NCBI RefSeq assembly: GCF_902712875.1
Contig: NZ_LR743509.1
Span: 1,874,001-1,938,000 of the forward strand
Length of the DNA stretch: 64,000 bases
Direction of reading: 5' to 3'
Source of the DNA: Hyphomicrobium sp. ghe19
GTDB taxonomy: Bacteria > Pseudomonadota > Alphaproteobacteria > Rhizobiales > Hyphomicrobiaceae
Under the pieces are notes generated by a model. The model searched no databases. It was not told where the DNA came from and saw only the letters and a list, made by a program, of their open reading frames with translations. Both the position numbers and the translations under genes were made by a program. Numbering within the stretch: position 1 is the stretch's first letter; each line of letters opens with the position of its first letter. This document shows, piece after piece, positions 8,434 through 17,124 of the stretch.

Positions 8434-9777
8434 TCAATGCGTGTGGTTGCTGTGCGAGTATTCCACGTCGCCGAGTGGCAGACCATCGAGACCGTTCGCG
8501 TTCGCGTTCGCGTCCGCCGCCGGGCATTGCAATAAGGCGCGGTAAACTTCGAGGATCTTTTCTGCTTCGGTTTCAATCGAGAACTCTGCTGCGACGCGGG
8601 CGCGGCCTGCTGCTCCCATTTTCGCAGCACGTTCCGGATCGTCCAGCAAGCGGGCCGTGGCTGTCGCGAGTGCCTCGACATCCGAGGGCGGGACCAAAAT
8701 ACCGGTATCATCGACCACGATCTCCGGAAAAGCTCCGACCGTCGTCGCGACGACCGGCAAGCCACTTGCCATCGCTTCGAGCGGCGTGACCCCAAATCCT
8801 TCCCATCGTTGCGGAGCGACAAAGACGTCGAGCGCGCGATACCAGCGTGGCATTTCCGACGTTCCGACTTCCGGCAAAATCAGAAGCCGGTCAGCGAGCC
8901 CTGCAGCGGCGATCTTGTTCCGAAGCGCTTCCAGAAAGTCCATATGCGTAACGGTTGCACGCCCTACTAATACTGCTCCGACGCCGGGGCGCGGCGCGAG
9001 TACGCGCAGCATCGCGTCCACGAAAACATCGCTGCCTTTTCCGGGGCGAATGCGGCCAAAGCAGCCAACCAGCTTCAGGCCGGGAAGACCAAGCTCATCG
9101 CGCGCAGCAGCCCGGTTTTGAGCCGGATGAAACGCGTCGGCGTTGATGCCATGGCCAATCACTGTCGCCGGATACTGGAGATACGTTGCTGTCTTTGTGG
9201 ACGTCGCGATCAACCTGTCCATGCGGGCGATCAACGAACGTGTCCAGCGGGTATGATGCCGTTGTGAAGCCGAGGTGAACACGAGCCGTAGAGGAAAACC
9301 AAGCACGTCCCGCAGCACGACCCCAGCCAGCATCTCGATATTCCGGCGCGCGTGCCAGATCCGATATTCTCCGTCAGCTGGCTTTCGCCGTAACATCGGC
9401 AAATCGAGAACGCTCATTTTCGGCGTCGATGGCGCCAGCCCAGGACCCAGGGCTGCAATTCTCGCGCTACGCGCCAAAACAGGCAAAATCCGTTCGAGTG
9501 TGGACGTGACGCCCGACAGGCGCCGGGTGAAATTCGGCGTGACGATCTCGAGGTCACGTACGGACACCGGCGTCGACACTCCGGCCGCGTTACCGCTTGG
9601 CGAATCACCGCTGCCCGACCGACAGCTCTCTGTACGTTCGATTTCCTTCAGATTGTTGAGAAGGCGACCGGGCCGCGGTCGATCCTTGTGGAAGCCGCTG
9701 CCGCTTCCAGCTTGATAACGTTGATAAAGCGACCCGATGGACCCGGGGGAAAACGCCCACCTTTGACCAATCGCCAT
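8434..9777 (-). CDS. lpcC: LPS core mannosyltransferase LpcC (GT4)
   Basis: The region from residue ~70 on (RDLEIVTPNFTRRLSGVTST, RIWHARRNIEM, LRLVFTSASQRHHT, VIGHGINADAFHP) reads like rhizobial LpcC, which adds mannose to the lipid A-Kdo core. The donor domain shows GCFGRIRPGKGSDVF and EGFGVTPLEAMASGLPVV. The 447-residue frame from ATG 9777 has a ~67-residue N-terminal extension of low-complexity type; internal GTG starts at 9579 or 9567 would give the usual length. The C-terminal tail contains a tandem hexamer encoding NANAN. Enzyme family is confident, the start is not. Confidence 0.8.
   Translation of the reverse strand: MAIGQRWAFSPGSIGSLYQRYQAGSGSGFHKDRPRPGRLLNNLKEIERTESCRSGSGDSPSGNAAGVSTPVSVRDLEIVTPNFTRRLSGVTSTLERILPVLARSARIAALGPGLAPSTPKMSVLDLPMLRRKPADGEYRIWHARRNIEMLAGVVLRDVLGFPLRLVFTSASQRHHTRWTRSLIARMDRLIATSTKTATYLQYPATVIGHGINADAFHPAQNRAAARDELGLPGLKLVGCFGRIRPGKGSDVFVDAMLRVLAPRPGVGAVLVGRATVTHMDFLEALRNKIAAAGLADRLLILPEVGTSEMPRWYRALDVFVAPQRWEGFGVTPLEAMASGLPVVATTVGAFPEIVVDDTGILVPPSDVEALATATARLLDDPERAAKMGAAGRARVAAEFSIETEAEKILEVYRALLQCPAADANANANGLDGLPLGDVEYSHSNHTH
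8494..8513 (+). repeat. Hexanucleotide tandem repeat in lpcC tail
   Basis: Three copies of gttcgc plus two further bases, encoding an Asn-Ala alternation (ADANANANG) at the C-terminal end of LpcC. Six-base units keep the frame when copy number changes. Confidence 0.7.
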
Positions 9778-9941
9778 TGTACCCCCCGGCAAGCCACTAA
9801 AATGGGCTCGTCAGGAGTTCTTGGTGGTCAGCAAAGGCTGAATAGCGTTCGTTTTGTTACTGTTTTGTATGCGTTGCGTTGCTGGCTATTCCGTGATGGC
9901 ATCCGCGCAACAATAACAGCATGCATTGACGGGATCAGACG

Positions 9942-10175
9942 GTGCCCCAAGACGAACAACCCGATTTTGCGCCGATCGCGCTGATCTTCCTGGTCGTGCT
10001 AGGCATTTTCGGAATCGTTCATGCCGTCCTGGGGAATGGCCGCAATCTCGTCGACTATGCGATAGCGATCATGCTTTGGCTCGGCGCGTGCTTGCTCGTC
10101 GTTGCTGCGGTCAATCAGGCTTTCCGCGCGACACGCGCCATTGCCGAGTTCATCAGGGCGCGAAAGGCGAAGTGA
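9942..10175 (+). CDS. Small two-span membrane protein, unknown function
   Basis: A 77-residue frame from a GTG start. It has two hydrophobic segments (about residues 10-30, IALIFLVVLGIFGIVHAVLG, and 38-56, YAIAIMLWLGACLLVVAAV) and a basic C-terminus (FIRARKAK), suggesting a small inner-membrane hairpin. No family is recognised. The amphipathic layout and clean hydrophobic pattern support coding. It stands alone between lpcC (divergent) and the glycosyltransferase at 10196. Confidence 0.5.
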   Translation: MPQDEQPDFAPIALIFLVVLGIFGIVHAVLGNGRNLVDYAIAIMLWLGACLLVVAAVNQAFRATRAIAEFIRARKAK

Positions 10176-10195
10176 ACCGTCGACCGCGTGATCGT

Positions 10196-10954
10196 TCAAT
10201 AATGCGGTGGAACGCTGAATTCAGCGCGAATTTCGTCGTTGATGTAAATTCGGTTTACGAGGCGGCGAAGGAAATTTCTCGTCTTTCGAAACCGCAGAAT
10301 TGATTTCCTCGCCAGACTGACGTTGTCTCCGTGATGTCTCAGATAGATTGCAGCAGGAAAAGGAACTGCCTCCAGCCTCCGTCCCATTGCTTCGCTGTGC
10401 TTGGCGTACTCGGTGTGTTTTCCCTGCTCTATGATCGCGCAAACGCCGACGCCCGGCGTTAGATCGTTTTCTCCGACGTAGAAAACAGCACATGTGCCGC
10501 AATGGATTGGAAAATCATTCGTCAGGCCGAAACTCTGTCCAGCGACATTGAACAAATATCCGGCCTGAAATAGGTAGCCGATCTTATTGTCCGTGCTTGC
10601 TATGTGCCGCGTCAGACGATTACTGACGAGATCATCCGCGTCCATCATCACAACGTATCCGCCTCCGCGACGGCAAACTTCTTCGGCGATCCTGCGAAGT
10701 TTGATCGTCTTGTCGCGTATCTTTTCCCCCCATGTCTGAGGGACTGCTCCTTCTACGTGAAGAAATTCCAATCGGGGATCATAAATGAATCGGGAAGCTG
10801 GAACATCGTTGCATGCCACGAGAACCCGAATGTTTCCTTCCTGCGTAAGTACGGACTGAAGGGTCTGGTCCAACAACTCGACGACATGATCCCAATTGTT
10901 CGATGCGAGCCGGCCAATCAGGGGCATGCAAAAACATATCGTATCTTCGGTCAT
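10196..10954 (-). CDS. Putative GT-A glycosyltransferase
   Basis: A 252-residue protein beginning ICFCMPLIGRLASNNWDHVVELLDQTLQSVL, the opening of a GT2-like domain, with a DxD-type motif in YVVMMDADDLVSNRL near residue 105. The C-terminal part contains a basic stretch (RFRKTRNFLRRLVNRIY). No membrane segment is seen. It probably adds a sugar to a surface glycan; donor and acceptor are unknown. About 295 bases without a recognisable gene separate it from the hydroxy-acid dehydrogenase gene. Confidence 0.6.
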   Translation of the reverse strand: MTEDTICFCMPLIGRLASNNWDHVVELLDQTLQSVLTQEGNIRVLVACNDVPASRFIYDPRLEFLHVEGAVPQTWGEKIRDKTIKLRRIAEEVCRRGGGYVVMMDADDLVSNRLTRHIASTDNKIGYLFQAGYLFNVAGQSFGLTNDFPIHCGTCAVFYVGENDLTPGVGVCAIIEQGKHTEYAKHSEAMGRRLEAVPFPAAIYLRHHGDNVSLARKSILRFRKTRNFLRRLVNRIYINDEIRAEFSVPPHY

Positions 10955-11249
10955 TCAAAACCGCTTTTGCTCAACGCCGGGAGGAGTCGCAAGCCCGTCC
11001 AATACTGAACCCTATCCCGCTTTGAATGTGGAAAGTAGGGATCGTATGCGGGTTCAACCCAGGCAACACAGGCATGTTCTTGGTTGATCTCGCGGCCAGC
11101 CGAGTGTTCGACGCATGGAATGTCGAACACGCTCTCATCAACTTTCAGAAGCGGCGCAGGCAGGTGTCGGGTCTGCGGGGGCACGAACAAGCTTGCGGAT
11201 GAAGCTGTTCCCGACACTGCGCAATCTGAACCGGCTCGAATAGCCTCGT

Positions 11250-12392
11250 TCAGGCCTCAAGAGTGCTTGGCGTTATCCCGTCGATGGTGCGCACGCCTGC
11301 GAGCGCCATCGTGACGTCGAGTTCCTTGGCGATGATGTCTATGGCTTTGCTGACGCCCGCCTCGCCCGCGGCGCACAAGCCGTAGAGATAGGCGCGCCCA
11401 ATCAGGCACGACTTCGCCCCAAGCGCCAACGCGCGGAACACATCCTGGCCGGATCGGACGCCACCGTCGAACAGGATCTCAATGTCCGATCCGACAGAGT
11501 CAGCGATGCGCGGCAGCATGGAGATCGACGACACGGCGCCGTCGAGCTGGCGGCCGCCGTGGTTGGAAACGACGATTGCGCTCGCTCCTGTTTTGGCCGC
11601 GAGGCGTGCATCGTCGACGTCGAGGACGCCCTTGATAATGAGCTTGCCGGGCCATTGCTCGCGAACCCAGGCGACGTCGTCCCATGACAGCGCCTGGTCG
11701 AACTGACTGCCGATCCAATCCCTGTAGGAGGCGAGGCCCTCGGTTCCGGCGATGCGCCCTTGGACGTTTCCGAAGGATTTCCTTTTGCCCATGAGGACAT
11801 TGGCGATCCAGGCAGGTTTCGACAGTGTGTTCGCGATCGTGCGAAGGCGGAGGCGCGGCGGCACTGTGAGGCCGCTGTGAATGTCGCGGTGGCGTTGGCC
11901 TAGAACCTGAAGATCGACCGTCAGCACGAGAGCGGAGCACTTCGCAGCTCGCGCGCGAGCAATGAGATCGGCAACGAAGCCGCGATCCTTCATAAAGTAG
12001 AGCTGGAACCAGAACGGCTGCGTGACAGCGGCAGCTACGTCCTCGATCGAGCAGATCGAGAGCGTGCTGAGCGTATATGGGACACCGGCTTTTTCGGCGG
12101 CACGAGCGGCTGCTATCTCACCATCGCGGTATGCCAATCCGCTCATCCCGACCGGCGCGAGCGCGAACGGCAGATGAGCTTTCTGCCCTAGAATGGTTTG
12201 CGTTAGATTTCGATTGTCAGCGCCTGCGAGAACGCGCTGGCGGATGTGTATATTCGCGAGGTCGCGGAGATTGGCGCGGAGCGTTTCTTCCGAATACGAG
12301 CCGGATTCGTAATAACCCATGACGTCGGCCGGCACCCGACGGTGCGCTAAACGCCGAAGATCTTCGATGCAGGCAACAGAGTCGAGTGTCAC
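11250..12392 (-). CDS. FMN-dependent alpha-hydroxy-acid dehydrogenase (LldD-like)
   Basis: A 380-residue enzyme of the lactate/glycolate oxidase family that oxidises a 2-hydroxy acid to the 2-keto acid with FMN. Visible features are the FMN-binding start (LPFALAPVGMSGLAYRDGE), ALVLTVDLQVLGQRHRD, LIIKGVLDVDDA, the catalytic His segment IVVSNHGGRQLDG, and the phosphate-binding EILFDGGVRSGQDVFRALALGAK with SCLIGRAYLYGL. The start is GTG 12392. The family includes lactate, mandelate and glycolate enzymes; the motifs do not decide the substrate, so lldD is not asserted. Confidence 0.85.
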   Translation of the reverse strand: MTLDSVACIEDLRRLAHRRVPADVMGYYESGSYSEETLRANLRDLANIHIRQRVLAGADNRNLTQTILGQKAHLPFALAPVGMSGLAYRDGEIAAARAAEKAGVPYTLSTLSICSIEDVAAAVTQPFWFQLYFMKDRGFVADLIARARAAKCSALVLTVDLQVLGQRHRDIHSGLTVPPRLRLRTIANTLSKPAWIANVLMGKRKSFGNVQGRIAGTEGLASYRDWIGSQFDQALSWDDVAWVREQWPGKLIIKGVLDVDDARLAAKTGASAIVVSNHGGRQLDGAVSSISMLPRIADSVGSDIEILFDGGVRSGQDVFRALALGAKSCLIGRAYLYGLCAAGEAGVSKAIDIIAKELDVTMALAGVRTIDGITPSTLEA

Positions 12393-12438
12393 GCGGTCCG
12401 TCCGAAGAACTCACCCGTCGATTTTCAGTGAAGCGAAA

Positions 12439-12819
12439 TCAAGCCTCGGCTTCGCTGACAGAAATGGCTACGCCCGGGTGGACGGATTTGAGCTGGCGGA
12501 CGTCATCCAGAGCCTGTGCCCAGACGTTGCAAGGTCCGGCGAGGCGAATTTCCCCGCGGGTTTTCGATAGCGGCGTCGGCCCGAAGCCGATCGAGATCGC
12601 ATCGCCGTCGGGCCAAAAGACGATGTCGCCTGCCTTGACGAGGACGCGCGCGTCTGGCTCAGCCGCGGAGCTGACCGGCGCGTCGAAATAAATTTCTTCG
12701 CCCCATGTGCGCGCCGCGGATTCGATGGGGAGCGCAGCCCAAATGCGCTCGGCGGTCGGCGTGTCGAGTAGCCTTGCTCGAATAGCAACACCCCCGGCCC
12801 GGATGACGATTTTTCGCAT
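12439..12819 (-). CDS. Cyclophilin-like fold protein (TM1367 family)
   Basis: A 126-residue protein. It opens MRKIVIRAGGVAIRARLLDTPTAERIWAALP, continues with ARTWGEEIYFDAPV and then VKAGDIVFWPDGDAISIGFGPTPLS. This is the pattern of the small TM1367-type cyclophilin-like family, which has a cyclophilin barrel but lacks proven isomerase residues. The role is unknown. ATG 12819 is preferred to an in-frame TTG nine bases upstream. It lies just downstream of the promoter side of the hydroxy-acid dehydrogenase gene and may be independent. Confidence 0.7.
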   Translation of the reverse strand: MRKIVIRAGGVAIRARLLDTPTAERIWAALPIESAARTWGEEIYFDAPVSSAAEPDARVLVKAGDIVFWPDGDAISIGFGPTPLSKTRGEIRLAGPCNVWAQALDDVRQLKSVHPGVAISVSEAEA

Positions 12820-13046
12820 ACCGCACAATCCCGATCAGCTGCGCGACCGGGATCGTCTACGGTCGCAGATGCGAAGTCTCTCATCGAGGCTCTCCGCCCA
12901 CAAGGGGCTTCACGGCTTCGAACCCGAACAAAATGCCACTCGCCGGCCGAAAGTTGCCTAGAATCGTTCGGCGAGCGACGGATTGCCAATGCTGCAGATG
13001 CGAAGAGCACCCGCGAGGCTTTCAGACAAGCACCGAGAATCTGCGC

Positions 13047-14288
13047 TCAGGGAGCGGGGCCGAAGACCAGCGATGTGTTCAGACCGCCGAACGCAAGCGA
13101 GTTCGACATTGCGTACCGAAGCTTCATCTCGCGGCCGACATTGGGGATGTAGTCGAGATCGCATCCCTCACCCGGCTCATCTAGCCCGATGGTCGGCGGT
13201 GCCCAGCTCTCGCGCATCGCCATGATGGTCGCGACGGCTTCGATGCCACCGCCCGCACCCAAAGGATGGCCGTGCATCGACTTCGTCGAGGAGATCGCGA
13301 GCCTGTAGGCGTGATCCTTGAAGACGTTCTTGATCGCCTTCGTCTCGTTGATGTCGTTGTCCGTCGTCGCTGTTCCGTGGGCATTGAGATAGTCGATCTG
13401 GTCTGGCGTAATTCCAGCTTCCGCGATCGCCTGTAGCATGGCGACGCTCGGGCCTTCGACGGTCGGCTTGACCATGTCCTGGCTGTCGGACGCCATGCCG
13501 AAGCCGCGAAGCTCGGCGAGGATGTTGGCGCCCCGCGCTTCAGCGTGTTCCAGGCTCTCAAGAACGAGGATGCCGGCGCCATCCGCCAGGACCGTGCCAT
13601 TGCGCTTCTTGGCGAACGGGAAGCATCCCTCGGGCGACAGAACGTGGAGCGCCTGCCAGGCCTTCATTGTTCCGTAGTTGATGACGGATTCGGACGCGCC
13701 GGCGATGGCGACGTCGGCGACGCCGTCACGGATGTAGTCGCGCGCGATGCCGATGGCATGCGTTGCGGTCGAACATGCCGAGCACGTTGCGAACGTCGGT
13801 CCCTTGACGCCGAATTCGATGCCGACGTGAGCGGCAGCCGACGAACCGATGATGCGCAGAAGCGTCAGCGGATGGGTCGCGCGCTTGTTATGAATGAAAA
13901 GGTCGCGATACGCGGTCTCGAACGTGGTGAGGCCGCCGGCGCCAGAGCCGATGATGCAGGCCGAGCGATATGGATCGGTCAGCGGCATCTCGAGGCCGGA
14001 CATCTTGATCGCTTCATCGGCGGCTGCGGCGGCGAACCACGAATAGCGGTCGGCGAGCGTGATGATGCGGTCGCGCTTGAAATGCTTCAATCGCTGCTTG
14101 GGATCGAAATCCTTGATCTGCGCTGCGATCAGAATCTTGAGATCGTCCAACGGAAATCCGCCGAGCGGGCTGACGCCGGACTTCCCGGCCCTCAAACTGG
14201 CCCAGAACTCAGGCACAGTCGACCCAATCGGAGTTACTACTCCGAGGCCCGTGACGACGACACGGCGCCCCGGTTTACCATTCGACAT
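13047..14288 (-). CDS. Beta-ketoacyl-ACP synthase II-type (FabF/NodE-like)
   Basis: A 413-residue condensing enzyme that extends acyl-ACP with malonyl-ACP. It starts RRVVVTGLGVVTPIGS. The catalytic triad is visible: Cys172 in CSACSTATHAIG, His304 in NAHGTATTDND, His341 in STKSMHGHPLGAGGG. A dedicated acyl carrier protein gene lies 92 bases upstream on the same strand, so the pair is probably an operon. The arrangement and sequence flavour resemble rhizobial NodF/NodE, which make special acyl chains, rather than the housekeeping fabF beside acpP. Other fab genes are absent here, so a specialised lipid product is inferred. Confidence 0.85.
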   Translation of the reverse strand: MSNGKPGRRVVVTGLGVVTPIGSTVPEFWASLRAGKSGVSPLGGFPLDDLKILIAAQIKDFDPKQRLKHFKRDRIITLADRYSWFAAAAADEAIKMSGLEMPLTDPYRSACIIGSGAGGLTTFETAYRDLFIHNKRATHPLTLLRIIGSSAAAHVGIEFGVKGPTFATCSACSTATHAIGIARDYIRDGVADVAIAGASESVINYGTMKAWQALHVLSPEGCFPFAKKRNGTVLADGAGILVLESLEHAEARGANILAELRGFGMASDSQDMVKPTVEGPSVAMLQAIAEAGITPDQIDYLNAHGTATTDNDINETKAIKNVFKDHAYRLAISSTKSMHGHPLGAGGGIEAVATIMAMRESWAPPTIGLDEPGEGCDLDYIPNVGREMKLRYAMSNSLAFGGLNTSLVFGPAP

Positions 14289-14380
14289 CAATCAATCTTT
14301 CTTGTCTGACGAACGCACAGAAGCCCCATAAGGGGCCTCCGGCATTCATTCCCGTTACGCCCGAAGACGCCGCGAGGCCG

Positions 14381-14650
14381 TTAAGCTTTGGCTGCGGAAG
14401 CCTGCTTGGCGGCGATCAACGACTTCACTCGATCTACGACCGAGCCAACAGTCTTGAAGGCTTCGACTTCCTCGTTGGCGTTGTATGGGATCTCGATCCC
14501 AAAGCCATCTTCGATGTCGAACACGATCATCGCAAGATCAAGGGACTCGATCTTGAGATCTGTTAGCTGGGTGTCGAGCGAGATGTCGTCGCGCGGCTCC
14601 TTCATATGCTTCTTGAGGATTTCGATAACCTTAGTCGCGACTTCGTCCAT
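14381..14650 (-). CDS. Acyl carrier protein, specialised (NodF-like context)
   Basis: An 89-residue ACP. The phosphopantetheine-bearing Ser sits in IESLDLAMIVFDIED, equivalent to the DSL motif of AcpP but with Glu in place of Asp. It is followed by GFGIEIPYN, typical of helix III entry. The ATG at 14650 has a strong GGGAGAGG site, so the longer frame starting at 14701 is rejected. It sits upstream of the ketoacyl synthase gene and probably carries that enzyme's substrate. A small GC hairpin (gcccc-ATAA-ggggc, 14323-14336) lies between the two genes. Confidence 0.88.
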   Translation of the reverse strand: MDEVATKVIEILKKHMKEPRDDISLDTQLTDLKIESLDLAMIVFDIEDGFGIEIPYNANEEVEAFKTVGSVVDRVKSLIAAKQASAAKA

Positions 14651-14967
14651 CGGCCTCTCCCACCCTCGCAATGTCTGCGATGGGCCAGTTTTGCTTGGCA
14701 TCTACCTAAGCCAAGACCATTTCTTCAGCAAGCGGGGGGGTCACTTATCCTTAAACAACCGGCAAGTCTAGACGCCGACCGTCGCGCACCGTCTGAGCCC
14801 CCTCGTGAGGTACCAAAGTTGTACTATCCTAGAGGGGATAGGTTTGATCGAACGCTAGCTTTCGGAAACCGAATTTGACTAATATTGAGCGAGCACCGCA
14901 AGCGTTCGAAAGTTCAGCGAAGTAAACGGGATCCGGATAACATAAAATCCAAACATACCGGACGGAT
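14651..14967. other. Intergenic region between ACP and fadD
   Basis: These 317 bases separate two divergent genes and are more AT-rich near 14860-14960, so they probably hold both promoters. No ORF or RNA gene is convincing. Confidence 0.55.
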
Positions 14968-16686
14968 ATGAAACTCGAAGCATCTCAGGCGACGACGATA
15001 TCTCCCCTGTGGGTCGATCATTACCCGCGTGGCGTCGATTGGAACATGCCGATACCGAAACGAACGGTGCCGGAGCTTCTTGAACGTGCGGCGAACCAGT
15101 TTCCCGGTAATCCCGCCATCAGCTTTCTCGGCCGGACAACGAGCTATTCGACGTTGGCGGCGGAGGTCGATCGGGTCGCGGCGGGCCTGCAGTCAATAGG
15201 TGTAAAGCGGGGCACCAAAGTCGGCCTTCTACTTCCAAACACTCCAACGTTCATTGTCTATTATTTTGCAATACTGAAAGCTGGCGGCACAGTCGTCAAT
15301 TTCAATCCGCTTTATACTCTCGAAGAGTTGACGTTTCAAGTCACGGATAGCGAGACTGAGATCATGGTGACGCATGATCTGAGCCTGCTATTTTCCAAGG
15401 CTGAGGCACTGATGCTCAGCGGCGTTATCGCGCGATCGGTGGTCATTCCGTTCGCCAGCGTGCTGCCGCCGCTAAAATCTGTGCTCTTTCGCCTGCTAAA
15501 AAGGAAAGATGTCGCGGACTTCAGAGCGTCGCGCGCGGCCGATCGCGTCATCAACGGCATGACACTAGCCGCGACATCCGCGCCGATGACCCCCGTCAGC
15601 ATCGATCCGGACGAAGATGTCGCGGTGCTGCAGTACACCGGCGGCACCACGGGCACGCCCAAGGGCGCGATGCTGACGCACGCAAACCTGACTGCCAACA
15701 CCGCCCAGATTGCGGCGTGGGCCGTCGATCTCGAGCCCGGAAAAGAAAGCATTCTCGGGGCGCTGCCGCTGTTCCACGTCTTCGCGATGACCGTCGTGAT
15801 GAACATGGGCGTTGAACTCGCAGCCAAGATCATCTTGATTCCGCGCTTTCAGCTCCTCGAAGTTCTCAAGCTGCTCAATCGCGAGCGGCCGACTGTTTTG
15901 CCTGCGGTCCCGACGATTTTCACCGCGATGCTCAACTATCCCGAATTCAAATCCTACGACGTCTCATCGCTGCGCTTTTGCATTTCGGGCGGGGCGCCTC
16001 TGCCGATGGAGGTCAAACTCAAGTTCGAGGCGGTGTCGGGGGCAAAGGTCGTCGAAGGCTACGGACTTTCCGAGGCTTCTCCCGTGCTCACCTGCAATCC
16101 TGTTCAGGAGGAGCCTGTCCTGGGGTCCATCGGGCCGCCGATGCCCGGTACGACCATTTCGCTTCGCGACATCGAAGACCCGACAAAGGAAGTCGCGCAG
16201 GGCGAGCGCGGGGAACTTTGCGCCAAGGGCCCACAGATCATGAAGGGCTATTGGAAAAAGCCGGCGGAGACGGAAAAGCAATTCGTCGGCGAATTCCTGC
16301 GCACGGGCGATGTCGCGATCATGGACGAGCACGGGTATTTCTCGATCGTCGACCGGATCAAGGATCTCATCATCTGCTCCGGTTACAACGTCTATCCGCG
16401 GCGCATCGAGGAGGCGATCTACACGCATCCAGCAGTCGAAGAAGTGACTGTCATCGGTATCGCCGACGATTACCGGGGCGAAGCGCCCAAAGCTTTCATC
16501 AAGTTGAAAAGCGGGATGTCGGCGACAGCGGCAGACATTCTCAAGCATCTGGAGCCGAAGATCTCCAAGATCGAGATGCCGGCCGCAATCGAGTTTCGCG
16601 ATAGCTTGCCCAAGACGATGATCGGGAAGCTGTCCAAGAAGGAGTTGGCGGCCGAGGAAGCCAATCGCGGCCGTCTGGCAACATGA
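14968..16686 (+). CDS. fadD: Long-chain fatty-acid--CoA ligase
   Basis: A 572-residue AMP-forming acyl-CoA synthetase that activates fatty acids for beta-oxidation. The P-loop VLQYTGGTTGTPKGAMLTHAN lies near residue 215. Further motifs are the VVEGYGLSEASPV region, and FLRTGDVAIMDEHGYFSIVDRIKDLIICSGYNVYPRRIEE, with the final catalytic Lys in PKTMIGKLSKKEL. The stop overlaps the start of the MerR gene by four bases (ATGA), so ligase and regulator are translationally coupled. The nearby cfa and fad genes support a fatty-acid role. Confidence 0.9.
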   Translation: MKLEASQATTISPLWVDHYPRGVDWNMPIPKRTVPELLERAANQFPGNPAISFLGRTTSYSTLAAEVDRVAAGLQSIGVKRGTKVGLLLPNTPTFIVYYFAILKAGGTVVNFNPLYTLEELTFQVTDSETEIMVTHDLSLLFSKAEALMLSGVIARSVVIPFASVLPPLKSVLFRLLKRKDVADFRASRAADRVINGMTLAATSAPMTPVSIDPDEDVAVLQYTGGTTGTPKGAMLTHANLTANTAQIAAWAVDLEPGKESILGALPLFHVFAMTVVMNMGVELAAKIILIPRFQLLEVLKLLNRERPTVLPAVPTIFTAMLNYPEFKSYDVSSLRFCISGGAPLPMEVKLKFEAVSGAKVVEGYGLSEASPVLTCNPVQEEPVLGSIGPPMPGTTISLRDIEDPTKEVAQGERGELCAKGPQIMKGYWKKPAETEKQFVGEFLRTGDVAIMDEHGYFSIVDRIKDLIICSGYNVYPRRIEEAIYTHPAVEEVTVIGIADDYRGEAPKAFIKLKSGMSATAADILKHLEPKISKIEMPAAIEFRDSLPKTMIGKLSKKELAAEEANRGRLAT

Positions 16687-17120
16687 CCGGCAAAACCGCT
16701 GACGCGCTTCGGGCGGCTCCAAGCGCTCATCAGGATGCGCATCACGAGTCCTCCTTCACCATTTCGGCGCTCTCCAAAGAATTCGGGATCACAACGCGCG
16801 CCATCCGCTTTTACGAAAGTCGTGGGCTGATATCGCCGGAGCGCATCGGGACGGCGCGGCGGTATTCGAAACGGGACCGGGCGCGGCTCATCCTGATTTT
16901 GCGTGGACGGAACCTCGGCTTCACGGTTGAAGACGTGAGCGACTATCTCTCGCTCTACGATTCAGATCCCGGCCAACTCGCGCAGACCCGGCACCTCTTT
17001 GACAAGGTGACGGCCGCCATCGCCGACCTCGAGACGAAGCGGCATGACATCGAGCGCTCGCTGGCGGACCTCTCAGAGATCCGCGCACGCTGCGAAGCGC
17101 ATCTCAAAAAGAACACTTGA
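16683..17120 (+). CDS. MerR-family transcriptional regulator
   Basis: A 145-residue regulator. After a ~25-residue leader, the MerR winged helix is clear: FTISALSKEFGITTRAIRFY, then ESRGLISPERIGTARRYSKRD and LILRGRNLGFTVEDV. A C-terminal coiled coil (KVTAAIADLETKRHDIERSL) forms the dimer. There are no metal-binding Cys residues, and the form resembles the LiuR/acyl-CoA-responsive branch found beside catabolic genes. Its coupling to fadD suggests that it controls the fatty-acid genes around it. That role is inferred from context. Confidence 0.88.
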   Translation: MTGKTADALRAAPSAHQDAHHESSFTISALSKEFGITTRAIRFYESRGLISPERIGTARRYSKRDRARLILILRGRNLGFTVEDVSDYLSLYDSDPGQLAQTRHLFDKVTAAIADLETKRHDIERSLADLSEIRARCEAHLKKNT

Positions 17121-17124
17121 ACCT

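Noticed and set aside
14323..14336. gcccc-ATAA-ggggc hairpin between the ACP and ketoacyl synthase genes
   Set aside because: No T tract on the minus strand, so not a terminator; an attenuator or RNA-stability role cannot be supported.
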